From NCBI GenBank assembly GCA_910577785.1, contig CAJTNT010000002.1:1-52085 (forward strand): a DNA stretch of 52,085 nucleotides, read 5' to 3'. The notes beneath the pieces were generated by a model. It saw nothing but the letters and a program-made list of their open reading frames with translations, was not told where the DNA came from and did no database searches. The DNA comes from an uncultured Lachnospiraceae bacterium. GTDB taxonomy: Bacteria > Bacillota > Clostridia > Lachnospirales > Lachnospiraceae. How positions within the stretch are numbered: the first letter of the stretch is position 1; every line of letters starts with the position of its first letter. This document shows, piece after piece, positions 25,792 to 35,400 of the stretch. Both the position numbers and the translations under genes were made by a program.

Positions 25792-25829
25792 AAAGCTCCT
25801 CCAACATGATAAGCTGTTGGGGGAGCTTT
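25792..25829. terminator. Bidirectional terminator after ParB-like gene
   Basis: AAAGCTCCTCCAACA and TGTTGGGGGAGCTTT pair over 15 bp with one mismatch. TTTT follows on the + strand and AAAA precedes, so it can end the ParB-like gene and the small leftward regulator. Confidence 0.85.
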
Positions 25830-25900
25830 TTTGGGGCGGTAAGAAAGAAATGGGAGTATCCCAGATATTACGAATAGCGGGACTAATGCAGATGGCATCC

Positions 25901-26116
25901 TTATGTTTCTTCTGGGCTGTCTTTGGTGTACTGGCAGATATCCTCAATTTCACAATCCAATATTTCACAGAGGCGGCTGAGTGTCGTCGTCTTTGTCACC
26001 ATGTTTTTTCTTAGGCGGTCAAGCTGTGCCTCATTTACTTGGTGATGTTGAATCAAAGAATATTGTGAGATTCCTTTTCTCTTCATGGTTTCCCATAGGC
26101 GGTCATAAATAATCAT
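25901..26116 (-). CDS. Small XRE-type regulator (HTH_26-like)
   Basis: A 71-residue Cro/C1-type HTH protein: MIIYDRLWETMKRKGISQYS, then VNEAQLDRLRKN and TLSRLCEILDCEIEDICQY, the last being the typical end of the short HTH_26 group. Good ribosome binding site (GAAAGGAGAAACAT). No partner gene is evident; the adjacent hairpins isolate it as a single transcript. The target is unknown. Confidence 0.85.
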   Translation of the reverse strand: MIIYDRLWETMKRKGISQYSLIQHHQVNEAQLDRLRKNMVTKTTTLSRLCEILDCEIEDICQYTKDSPEET

Positions 26117-26238
26117 ATGTTTCTCCTTTCTGGATAAGATATGATTATTATTTCACGAAATGCAAGAATATAGTATTGTTCGTGTAAGAACAATATGGCG
26201 GCGATTTATGTTTTGAAGATGCATATTTGAAAGAAATT

Positions 26239-26266
26239 CCCCCAACATTATTATGATGTTGGGGGA
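26239..26266. terminator. Hairpin between the two regulators
   Basis: CCCCCAACAT and ATGTTGGGGG form a perfect 10-bp stem around 7 bases. It carries the same CCAACA core as the hairpin at 25792. It is 44 bases beyond the stop of the second XRE copy (transcribed leftward) and probably ends it. Confidence 0.75.
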
Positions 26267-26309
26267 GTCCGTTCTCCTGGCAGCCGGATAGGCTTCAGCT
26301 GTGATGCAT

Positions 26310-26702
26310 TTAATCATTGTTCTCATCGGTAGGGAGATCTGCGTCTGCAGTGTCGTTGCAATGGATCAGGCTGTCAAGATCCTTCAGCAGCCGCAGGAAG
26401 CATTCCTTCTTCTCCTCGGGGCAGGAGGTGTAGGCATGTACCAGAGGGAAGGGCAGGTAGCTTTCGTTAGTTTTGCCCTTTAGGAGGTAATCCAGGCTAA
26501 GGCCAAAGTAGTTGGAAATAAATAGCAGTTTTTGGACAGAAACTCCTATAATTCCACGTTCCACTTCACTGTAATGCTTGATAGAAACGTTTAGGATTTC
26601 GGCCATTTTTTCCTGTGTTAGATTTGCCTGTTTGCGGTATTTGCGAAGGCGGCGACCCATGTCTTTTTTGTACGCATCATTTGGTGTGTAATAGGTATCC
26701 AT
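26310..26702 (-). CDS. XRE-family transcriptional regulator, copy 2
   Basis: A 130-residue paralogue of the gene at 23918, same length and almost the same sequence: MDTYYTPNDAYKKDMGRRLR, QANLTQEKMAEILNVSIKHY, FGLSLDYLLKGKTNESYLPF. The HTH covers about residues 17-72. Most differences are in the acidic C-terminal tail. The orientation is the same, so the two copies are direct repeats enclosing the ParB-like and small-regulator genes. Good ribosome binding site AAGGAGAAAAACT. Confidence 0.9.
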   Translation of the reverse strand: MDTYYTPNDAYKKDMGRRLRKYRKQANLTQEKMAEILNVSIKHYSEVERGIIGVSVQKLLFISNYFGLSLDYLLKGKTNESYLPFPLVHAYTSCPEEKKECFLRLLKDLDSLIHCNDTADADLPTDENND

Positions 26703-27749
26703 AGTTTTTCTCCTTGTAATTTTTACTTATCGTATTGGTAGTAACCATAGGGAATCCGTGTGTTATTTCAGCGGGGGCGTCCAAAGGGCGCTTGCCTTCG
26801 CTGCTGTCAACATAATTATTCTGGTCTGTGTTAATATGCACTACTGGCGCATAGCGCCATCAAATAGCATGTAAATATGACTATTTTCTGTAATGCATGA
26901 AGCAAGGAAAAAAGTTTCCTCTATAAGTTTACCATATGCCTTAGAAAAAAGCAAAACAAAATTGGTGTAGGATGGAGGAAAGGGTGATTTGTTTTACGAT
27001 TCGCGGAAATAGTTGTAGATGCCATATCGTAGGGCTTACAAATAGGCAGATTCAGCTTAAAATGGTGTAAGGGTTTAAATAATGGTGGTTGGGATAAAAG
27101 GCAAAAATAGGCTTTTAAATATAGATAGACAGAGAAAATAGCTTTTTGAATTTTTAGCGAGTGCCGGAACCTGCATAGGCCGGCCTTGCCATCTTATTTG
27201 GATTCTTTCCTCATTTCCTGAATTGCCTGGCACACGTTAATCACTTCATCTTTTTCATTATATGTTATGTTGGAATGTGTAATTGCTCAAATCACATCCG
27301 CCGTCTTTCAGCAAAAATGCATGACAGGCATTTCGTCAAATCCATTCTCGCTTCGGTTCTGTTGTGCGAAAAAATTAGTATTTATGTATATCCATCATAT
27401 TTTTGTAAATGTTGCTTTAAGACTCCTGGCAATTGCCACAAGGTTTTTGATGGTGGCTGTGAGAGAGGGCTGAATAGCCGCAGCCGTGGGGAAGCCCACA
27501 ATAGAATTGCACTCCCGTTTTGAATCTTGCCGAACAAGTGTTGCTGGAACTTAGCGATGTAGCAAGTACTAAGCTTGAAAAGAACTTGCGATAGTTCCTT
27601 AGTGCTTACGTCCATTTAGGGGGCTTTTTTATACGACCTTTCCCTTCCGCCACTAATAGGATATAACTCACTACAGATACCCTGGCATAGGGGGGCAGTT
27701 GTCTGCCCCGTGAAAGTAGTTGGTGTGGAGGTTTTCGTAGGTGTATGGA
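26703..27749. other. Intergenic kilobase with no firm gene
   Basis: The part next to the XRE copy (26703-26960) repeats the upstream region of copy 1, including CTCTATAAGTTTACCATAT. From 27382 to 27615 on the minus strand there is a 77-codon open frame starting MDVSTKELSQVLFKL, but it lacks a ribosome binding site and I do not recognise it; it may be a gene fragment. A small hairpin GGGGCAG-TTGT-CTGCCCC lies at 27692-27709. Nothing else is supported. Confidence 0.5.
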
Positions 27750-29102
27750 TTAGTGAGGGCAGGTTGGCCATGTTGAAGTTTTATAAAAATCAAAAATAAC
27801 AGTTTTATTGCATGTTGTACATCTTTTTGCATAGGAATAATCCAGTTGACATCCGTTGCCGATTTGTTTATGGTTTGTTACTATGCCATCGACATAGGAA
27901 TGTTTACATAGAGCTGTTGCCTTAGTATTATTGCAAGGAAGTAAATTGCCTTCCTTGTCAATAAAAAATTTGCCATAAGGGATGGTATCAGTGTTCTCTA
28001 TGGATGCAGTATAATCATTTTCTGTTTGAAAATCTGTACAGTTAAAACGCAATTCTTTTTCAGAAGTGACAGTATTTTTGTTGTTTAATATCTCTACTTC
28101 TTCTACGTCAGAATATAACAAAGTGGATCCAAGACCAACATTTAACAGAATGCAACTTAAAGCTATAGCCATTCTAAAGTGGCGTTTCTTGTCTTTTATA
28201 ATGTTATCAAGCCTTCTCTGTAGTTGTCTTTTTGCGCGGCCTCCATTAAAGTTTAAGGTAAACATACTTTTGGTGGGTTCCTCTCTGTTAGCCAGATTGA
28301 TTAAAAGGTGACAGTAAGAGAGCCTGTCAATATTCGGAAATATCTCCATTACAGTTTCATCGCTGTACAGCTCGTTGGCCTCTTTAAGTGCACGCAGGTA
28401 TATGATGCAGAAAGGATTATACCAATGCATAGCTAATATAATACAGGAAATAAGAGTAAATAGGGCATCCTTATGTTTTATATGCGCCAGTTCATGTGAA
28501 AAAACCATGCAAAGTGTATCTTTCGATGCAGGTAAATCTGCGGGTATTACAATTACTGGGTGAATAATGCCCATAGTAAAGGGAGTCGTAGCCATAGATG
28601 ATTTGATAAGTCCGATTTCCCTATGGATCTGCATCTTGTCTTTTGTTTTTTCAAGCTGTTTCCTCTCTTGTTGAGATAGAGGCAGGCGTACATTATGTTT
28701 AATAGCTACACATAGCTTAAGGTATATATGCGCTTGGTGTATGATGAAAGCGCATGAAATAATGGGCGCCAAGCCCATAACAAGCAGCAATAATTGTTCC
28801 CAGGATGAAAGAGAGGCAACATTTCCCTGGCTCAATGCAATATAGGTTTTGTCCAGAACACCTTCTATTTCTTTAACTAGAGGAGTGGGCATAATGCCTG
28901 CGTCCATAAGTGGTTTGGAAACAAAATTCCGTAAAAGTGGTACTGGAAGCAGGAAAAAGGGAATGGCCATCAGAATCATGTTACGCAGCCATTTTGCCTT
29001 AAATTGTAAAAAATATAACCTATGTATTATGTGCCAGAAAATGGATATCAAACACCCGGACAAAGACATAACAAAAACTAAACTCTCAAACATTTCAATC
29101 AT
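27750..29102 (-). CDS. BlaR1-like M56 membrane metallopeptidase, copy b
   Basis: About 450 residues. Four hydrophobic segments lie in the first 200 residues plus one near residue 330; the zinc site HELAHIKHKD is near residue 204 between segments. M56 proteins sense a signal and cleave a BlaI-type repressor. The C-terminal outside region has no penicillin-binding domain; it has Cys/His pairs (CKHSY...CTTCNKT...CPH) that resemble a small zinc-binding module. I start it at 29102 (GGGAG just upstream, matching the paralogue); starts at 29135 and 29090 are also possible. It has no BlaI gene of its own. Confidence 0.85.
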   Translation of the reverse strand: MIEMFESLVFVMSLSGCLISIFWHIIHRLYFLQFKAKWLRNMILMAIPFFLLPVPLLRNFVSKPLMDAGIMPTPLVKEIEGVLDKTYIALSQGNVASLSSWEQLLLLVMGLAPIISCAFIIHQAHIYLKLCVAIKHNVRLPLSQQERKQLEKTKDKMQIHREIGLIKSSMATTPFTMGIIHPVIVIPADLPASKDTLCMVFSHELAHIKHKDALFTLISCIILAMHWYNPFCIIYLRALKEANELYSDETVMEIFPNIDRLSYCHLLINLANREEPTKSMFTLNFNGGRAKRQLQRRLDNIIKDKKRHFRMAIALSCILLNVGLGSTLLYSDVEEVEILNNKNTVTSEKELRFNCTDFQTENDYTASIENTDTIPYGKFFIDKEGNLLPCNNTKATALCKHSYVDGIVTNHKQIGNGCQLDYSYAKRCTTCNKTVIFDFYKTSTWPTCPH

Positions 29103-29269
29103 CTCCCAAGAAGCATCTTTTATAATTTGAAGCATTATATGTTGCTTTTTGGGGATTTGTCAATAGTTCTAGACTATTTTTCTTGAAAAATATGTTTGAT
29201 AAAAAGCAAATGATGTCTAATTTGTAATAAAAATGCAAGAAATTAATGTATATAGATAAAGAACAATAG

Positions 29270-29279
29270 TACAAAAGTA
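29270..29279. promoter_or_regulatory. BlaI-type operator, copy b region
   Basis: TACAAAAGTA, one mismatch from the BlaI/CopY consensus TACA-NN-TGTA, in the intergenic region upstream of M56 copy b. A second, wider site TACAAAATTGTA is at 29405-29416. Both have counterparts upstream of copy a. Confidence 0.5.
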
Positions 29280-29456
29280 ATAAAAATTCGACAAAATATA
29301 AAACATATTAGTGCCCTTTGCTAAGCATAACATTTACAAAAAAGAAGCTCATGGAGAAATTTGGCATAATACACAAAGATGGCAGAGGTTTTTAGTACAA
29401 TTCTTACAAAATTGTAGTTTTTTGAAAATAATACTTTATTTTTTCTGAGATTGTGA

Positions 29457-29577
29457 TACAATGTCTTTAAGACAGGAAGCATATGGTGTGGAAAATGAAG
29501 AAATCGTAACTATAGCGATTTTAGGCTTGCTACCCCCCTACAGAAGATAAAACACCATATACAGCCTGTCTGTTTTT
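29457..29577 (+). ncRNA. Candidate structured small RNA
   Basis: After a -10-like TACAAT (29457-29462), the sequence from 29471 folds into a closed structure: GACAGG (29471-29476) pairs with CCTGTC (29565-29570), ATATGGTGT (29481-29489) pairs with ACACCATAT (29552-29560), and inside is a hairpin AATCG/CGATT (29502-29520). TGTTTTT follows the last arm, as in a terminator. No reading frame is present. I cannot match it to a named RNA family. Confidence 0.5.
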
Positions 29578-29640
29578 GGCTGTGAACTGGTATCAATCGG
29601 GGGTGACAGAGTATATAATTTGCATCTTATGGATATATAA

Positions 29641-29690
29641 ACGGCATCCCAATGGCATGAAATGATATGTTGATGCCGTTGGGATGCCGT
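29641..29690. terminator. Terminator after the BlaI-like gene
   Basis: ACGGCATCCCAA pairs perfectly with TTGGGATGCCGT, and the inner TGGCAT/ATGCCG extends the stem to 18 bp. On the minus strand it follows the repressor stop by about 7 bases and is followed by TTTATATA. Confidence 0.85.
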
Positions 29691-29696
29691 CTGTTA

Positions 29697-30092
29697 TTAA
29701 GGCTCATTATTTTTGTCGTACTGATCTAAGTATTCCCTCAGTTCCTTTGCGTCTTTGTCGCTCAGTTGCTGCCCGCCTGAAAAAGCAGTCAGGAACCTGC
29801 CCAAGGAATCTCCGAAGAAGTCGCTGCACAGCTTACGCAGCCAGGATGTGACATGTTCCTCGCGCTGGCGGGTAGGTGAATACAGGTACTTTTTTCTGGA
29901 CATATCTGCTTTCAAGTACCCTCTGTTTTGGAGGATTGTCAAAAATGTGCTTAATGTCTGTTTCTTCCAGTTCTTCCCTTTTACGTTGTTAAAATATTCT
30001 AGTATCTCCTTGAAGCTCTTCTCGCCGGGGTTATCCCAGAAAAACTCCATCAGTTCATATTCTGTCGCTGATAATCCAAATTTTTTTTCCAT
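29697..30092 (-). CDS. BlaI/MecI-family transcriptional repressor
   Basis: A 131-residue winged-helix repressor: MEKKFGLSATEYELMEFFWD, then KKQTLSTFLTILQNRGYLKA, RKKYLYSPTRQREEH and a C-terminal dimerisation part. BlaI proteins bind TACA-NN-TGTA sites and are inactivated by cleavage by their M56 partner. I start at 30092, where TTAGGAGGCTT precedes the ATG; a longer frame reaches into the M56 gene. It is 17 bases downstream of M56 copy a and co-transcribed with it, the reverse of the usual repressor-first order. Confidence 0.9.
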   Translation of the reverse strand: MEKKFGLSATEYELMEFFWDNPGEKSFKEILEYFNNVKGKNWKKQTLSTFLTILQNRGYLKADMSRKKYLYSPTRQREEHVTSWLRKLCSDFFGDSLGRFLTAFSGGQQLSDKDAKELREYLDQYDKNNEP

Positions 30093-30109
30093 AAGCCTCC
30101 TAATTCTAT

Positions 30110-31462
30110 TCAGTGTGGGCAAGTTACCCATTTTGAAGTTTTATATAAATCATAAATTACGGTTTTGCCACATATTTTGCATCTTTTAGCATTATAATAA
30201 TCCATCTGGCATCCCTTGCCGATTTTTTCATGAGCAGTTACTACACCAGTCACATAAGAATGTATGCAAAGAACTCTTGACTGGATCTCATCGCAGGGGA
30301 ATACATTGCCATCTTCATCTGTAAAATATTTGTCAAAGGGAATTTCTGCAATGGTTTCTGTGGGAGCAGCGTGACTGTCTTCTGCATGGAACTCTGTGCT
30401 GTTAAAGCACAGTTCCTTTTCGGAAGAGATATAATTTGTGTTGTTTGCTACCTCAACTTCTGTCGCACCTGCATATACGAACGTAGACCCAAAGCCAATG
30501 CTCAACATAAGGCTCCCTAATGCTACAGCCATTCCAAATCTGTGTTTTTTGCCTCTCATAATATTATCAATTCTCCTTTGCATTTGTTTTTTCGCACTCC
30601 CTTTGCTGAAGTCTGAGGAAAATAGATTTTTCTCTTCATCCTCTATGCTGGCCAGCTGAAGTAGAAGGCGGCAATATGCAAGCCTGTCCATTTCTGGCAG
30701 CATCTCCATGACAGTTTCATCACTATACAGTTCATTGGCCTCCTTGAGCAAATGCAGGTAGATAACACAAAATAGGTTAAACCAATGCATCGCTAAGATC
30801 ACACAGGCAATGAAGGTGAAAAAGCCATCCTTATGCTTGATGTGGGCTAGTTCATGCCCAAATACCATCTGGAGTGCATCATTAGTTGCAGGCATGCTTT
30901 CCGGTATTACAATAACCGGGTGGATGATGCCCATAGTAAAGGGGCCGGCAGCCTTGGATGATTTGATAAGTCTAATTTCTTTGTTAATCTGCATTTTGCG
31001 CTTGGCCTCGGCCAGCAGCCTTGTTTCCCGTTGAGATACGGGGAGACGTACATTATGCCGGATAGCCCGCCGCAGTTTCCAATACAAATACACTTGGTAT
31101 GTGACGCAGCCGCAAGAAATAAGGGCTGCCGCGACGGTGAGCGCTAATACAAATTTTTCCTCTGATGAAAGGGCGGCAACATCCCCTTGGCCTAATATCA
31201 TATAAGTTCTGTCCAGGATTCCCTCCATTTTTCTTACCAGGGGTGCAGGCATGACCCCAGCCGCGATAAGCGGCCTGGAAAAAAGATTTCGGAGAAGCGG
31301 TACAGGGATCAGGAAGAAAGGGGCGGCCATTAAAATCAGGTTACGCAGCCACTTTGCCTTAAATTCCTGAAAATAAATTTTATGAATAAAGAGCCAAACG
31401 AGGGATATTAAGGATCCAGACAAAGACATAACAAAAATTAAACTCTGAAACGTACTAATCAT
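30110..31462 (-). CDS. BlaR1-like M56 membrane metallopeptidase, copy a
   Basis: 450 residues, a full-length paralogue of copy b (same domain layout, MSLSGSL near the start, GHELAHIKHKD zinc site near residue 202, PFTMGIIHPVIVIP just before it). Several membrane spans in the first 200 residues and one near 330. The extracytoplasmic C terminus ends in a Cys/His-rich module (CIHSY...CKICGKT...CPH) instead of a beta-lactam-binding domain, so the signal is not a classic beta-lactam sensor. The ATG sits directly behind GGAG, an unusually short spacing shared with copy b. Forms an operon with the BlaI-like gene. Confidence 0.88.
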   Translation of the reverse strand: MISTFQSLIFVMSLSGSLISLVWLFIHKIYFQEFKAKWLRNLILMAAPFFLIPVPLLRNLFSRPLIAAGVMPAPLVRKMEGILDRTYMILGQGDVAALSSEEKFVLALTVAAALISCGCVTYQVYLYWKLRRAIRHNVRLPVSQRETRLLAEAKRKMQINKEIRLIKSSKAAGPFTMGIIHPVIVIPESMPATNDALQMVFGHELAHIKHKDGFFTFIACVILAMHWFNLFCVIYLHLLKEANELYSDETVMEMLPEMDRLAYCRLLLQLASIEDEEKNLFSSDFSKGSAKKQMQRRIDNIMRGKKHRFGMAVALGSLMLSIGFGSTFVYAGATEVEVANNTNYISSEKELCFNSTEFHAEDSHAAPTETIAEIPFDKYFTDEDGNVFPCDEIQSRVLCIHSYVTGVVTAHEKIGKGCQMDYYNAKRCKICGKTVIYDLYKTSKWVTCPH

Positions 31463-31637
31463 CTCCTAACACATGTCCCATTTAACTTAATACATTATAT
31501 TCCGTAACACGGAGTTTGTCAATAGGTGTTTGCTACTTTTTAAAGAATTTTATTAAAAAAAATGAGAATCTCAAAAAAAAAGAGTCATTATAGCCTAAAT
31601 TCTGTGATTGAATTGCAAATTGTAATATATAAAATAG

Positions 31638-31647
31638 TACAAATGTA
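31638..31647. promoter_or_regulatory. BlaI-type operator, copy a region
   Basis: TACAAATGTA, a perfect match to the BlaI/CopY consensus TACA-NN-TGTA, upstream of M56 copy a. The context (ATAGTACAAA, then GTAATAAAAA) is shared with 29268-29285. A second site, AGTACAATAGTCACAAAAAT ending TGTA, is at 31767-31789. Confidence 0.65.
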
Positions 31648-31829
31648 ATAAAAACAAATTAATTTGCCAAAAGTTTGTGGGAACTGTATAAGTGATTCCA
31701 AAATGGAACAAAATGAAAAAAATTGGCAATTTTTGGGCAATTTGTACGAAGGCTGTCGATATTTTTAGTACAATAGTCACAAAAATGTATTTTTTTGTAA
31801 ATAACCCTGTACTTTTTCTGGAAACGTGC

Positions 31830-32200
31830 TATAATGTATTTAAGACAGGAGACATTCCGTGCTGGAATAAGTAATGTAACTGTTAACTCATAGGTATGAT
31901 ACATGCTAATGATAAAAAGCGGGACCGAACTTGTCTTTTGTTGCCACGGGGCAATGCATCCATAGGCAGTTGGACAGGCAGCCATGTTTCTATTGGGTAG
32001 CGGACGAATGCCGCAAGGGTAAGCACCCTGTGGGTACAGAACTAACCTGCTGCACTGTAGCGGGAGGTTTAATGGGGAATCAGGTTTGAGGCTAGGCAGA
32101 GAGTGAAAGCTCTCTGCCTTAACTCTTTGTTGAGAAGGAAGGGTGGAGGCTTTCATGCGCCGTGAGGAAGAAATCCACCATTTCTATTCTCTTTTTTATT
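31830..32200 (+). ncRNA. Candidate structured RNA in the 0.97-kb gap before the GH127 gene
   Basis: Promoter-like TATAAT (31830-31835) then TTTAAGACAGGA, nearly the same as ahead of the other RNA candidate. The following 350 bases have no reading frame, are much more G+C-rich than the surroundings, and form many short stems: TTGCC-ACGG-GGCAA near 31942, AGGGT-AAGC-ACCCT near 32018, CCTGCT/AGCGGG near 32047-32065, and GGCAGAGAG/CTCTCTGCC at 32095-32119. GGTGGA/TCCACC and then CTCTTTTTTATT near 32195 could end it. Family not identified. Confidence 0.5.
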
Positions 32201-32444
32201 CTCCGTTGTAGTAGTGTAGTCGCCTACTACATCTGCAAATGGCTAGACGGGAGAAGTAAGGACAATAAATAACCTGCTGGGTACTTTGCCAGTATAAAAT
32301 AAGAGGAAAGAGGGCTTCGGAACATCAATTTTGGAAAATATAGTTTAAAATATTATCATAAGTAGAAAATATTCTTCTATTTTTCACGTATTCTGGGCGG
32401 TATAATCATTTCACCAATAATTTTAAAAGCAGGGAGGAATGAAG

Positions 32445-35400
32445 ATGAAACGTAAAGTTTTGGCTTTGGTGTTGAGTCTGGCAATGGTTTTCTCAATGGT
32501 GCCGGCAGCGAACCTGCAGGCGGCGGAAATCAACGCTGGAGATGTGTCAGAGGACATTGCGGAGCCCGCCGTGGCCGCAGAGGCGGAGGAAGACTTGGGC
32601 ACGAACGTGGCGTTAAATGCGCAAGCAAGCGCAGCCCATACGAACATTTATGGTAACGTCTCCACGAAGTGCATCAATGATGGTCAGATGGCTGGCGGCG
32701 ATGCGGCTACAAGCTGGAACTGCTGGGGGGCAGAAGCAAACTTATACCCCATGCCAGTTACCCTTACCTGGAAGACAATGCATAGCTTAAGCGCTATGCG
32801 TGTTATGTGGTGGGCTTATAATGATGGCGGCGTAATCTTCCCGTCCGCGGCAGAAGTGCAGTATTTGGATGCGGATGGAGAGACTTGGCATAAGATTTCA
32901 GACGTTGGGCTGGAGCATGGTGACGTAGATGGGAAGGACGGCGTATGGAATACCCTGAAGTTTGATCAGGAAGTGACTACAACGGCGCTGCGCCTTCTGA
33001 TTAGCCGCACTGCGCCCGAGAACAACCAAGCTGCAGGCGTTGGCATCAGCGAATGGGAAGTGTTCGGCACAGAGAAGGCAGATATCCTTGTGGGCGCCAG
33101 CATTACAGGGGACAGTGGGATGGCCATAGGCGCATCGAAAGAATACACCGGAAATGTTGAGCCGGCGGCAATGGCGTCTTCCGTGTCTTATGAGTGGTCT
33201 GTAAGCCCGGCGGGCATCGTGTCTGTCAAAGGCGCTGCCAATACCAGCAAGGTTACGCTGGAAGGGCTGAAGGCAGGGAGCGCGACATTGAAGCTGAAGG
33301 TTACCAAGGATGGCGTTTCCAAGGAGGTAGAAAAGCCTGTCCGGGTAGAAGGCGTCCAGAGCATAGATACCTATAAGACCTCCACGGCAGCCGGAGTGGC
33401 TCCGATCCTTCCGAATTCTGTTGTGGCAAAGGGCGTGACATTCGACACCCCGACCCCATCTTTGAAGAGCAGCACGAAACCGAATTTTGATTTTGGGGAA
33501 GAGTTCAATGACAGCCTGGTTCCTGTTACCTGGGAAAAGGTAGACCCGGCAAGCTATGCGGCAAGCCAGGTGGGCAAGACCTTTACGGTAAAGGGCAAGG
33601 CTTCCTATGATGGCAAGGAATATGACGCTGCAGCGGAGATTACGGTGGCAGCGGCTGCAAATGCGGCGGACACCAACAGCAGCGTTACGTTTGAGAATAT
33701 TCAGCTGAACGACAATTTCTGGGCGCCGAAGCAGGATACCAACGCCATTACGTCTTTGAATAAGGCCATCCTGGAGATTGGCAAGGCGTCCGGCGGGGAG
33801 CCGAACTTTGACAATGCCATCAAGAGGCTGAACGGAGAAGCCTATGATGCATTCAAGGGATTTGTATTCCAGGATTCTGATATTTATAAGAGTATTGAAG
33901 CAATTTCCTATACGCTTTCTGCAACCCAGAATGAGACAAGCGAGGAAATGACGGCACAGCGCAGGAAATTGGAAGATACGCTGAACCGCTGGATCGAAAA
34001 GATTGAGAAGGTGCAGTATGCAGACGGCTATATTGATACGCACTTTACCCTGCGGAGCGAAACGTATGACGGCGGGGAAGCCCCTGGCACACACCGCTGG
34101 AAGAGCTTTGCCAACCATGAGATGTACAATGCAGGGCATTTCCTGGAGGGCGTAGTGGCTTACACCCGTTACCGCGAAGGTATCAATAAGCCGGATTACA
34201 GGCTGTATGTGGCAGGCAAGCGCTTTGCAGACGAAATCGTAGCCCTCTTTGGGCCGAAAGGGACGCGCCATGAGGTTCCGGGGCACGAAGAGATTGAGCT
34301 TGCGCTGGTGAAGTTCGGTAAACTGGCAGAGCAGTATGAAGGCGTTGGCGCAGGCCAGAAATATTACGATACGGCACAGACGCTGATTGACAGGCGCGGC
34401 GAGGACAGGAACCTCAGGGAGAGCGGCTACAAAGGCAATAATTATTCTCAGGACCTTACGCCGTTTGTAAATGCACAGAATGCCGTAGGCCATTCCGTAC
34501 GTGCAAATTATTTCTATACGGGCATTGCAGATGTGGCTACGATGATGGAGGATACCAATCCTACCAGGGTTGCCTACCTGCAGAGCTTAGACAGGATTTG
34601 GGAAGCGGTATCGAACAGGAAGACTTACATCACCGGCGGTATCGGTACAACGACGGCTTCCAGTGATTCGGAAGGATATGGCGATGACTATGACCTGCCG
34701 AACGATGGCTCTTATTGCGAAATCTGTGCAGCAATCGCTGCCGCCAACTGGAACCAGAGGATGAACCTGCTCTACGAAGATGGAAAATATGCAGATATGG
34801 TGGAGAGGAACCTGTATAACTCCATCCTGGTAGGGACAAACTTAGACGGGAACCGTTACTATTACAGCACTTTGCTGGAAGTAAAGAGCGGAAGCTGGCG
34901 TTCCGAATGGTTTGCCTGCGCATGCTGCCCGCCGAACTTAATGCGGACGGTCGCAGCCCTCAGCGGCTATATGTACACGGTACATAAGGATAATTTATTT
35001 GTAAATATGTTTGTAGGGAGCGAAGGCTCGGTAGAGATAGGCGGCACAAAGGTTGGCCTGAAGCAGGAAACAGATTATCCATGGAACGGCGCAGTAAAAC
35101 TGACCGTGAACCCAGAGCAGTCAAAGGCATTTACCATGAAGGTGCGTATCCCGGGATGGGTACAGGAACAGTCCAACAAGAATGTTACGATCAAGGTAAA
35201 TGGGAATACTGTCAGCGCAGCGGCAGAAAAGGGCTATGCTACGATTACCAGGACATGGGCAAAGGGCGATGTGGTTGCCATCGACATGCCAATGGAAATC
35301 CGTAAGACAGAGGCTGATCCCAATATCGTTACCAACAAGGGCAGGGTTGCCTTACAGAGAGGCCCCATTGTGTATTGTATGGAAAAGGCCGGAAATGCCC

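Noticed and set aside
27382..27615. 77-codon minus-strand frame in the regulator gap
   Set aside because: No ribosome binding site, no recognisable motif, and composition not clearly coding; mentioned only in the gap entry.
27750..31462. A beta-lactamase resistance operon
   Set aside because: No beta-lactamase gene is in the window and the M56 proteins lack the penicillin-binding C-terminal domain.
31900..32120. Cobalamin riboswitch or tmRNA
   Set aside because: The B12-box and the tmRNA T-arm/CCA end are not seen, so only a generic structured RNA is claimed.
32898..34493. 531-codon open frame on the minus strand opposite the GH127 gene
   Set aside because: The product is Arg/Cys/Leu-rich with no motif and it follows the third-base bias of the sense gene; no ribosome binding site. 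It is an antisense shadow.
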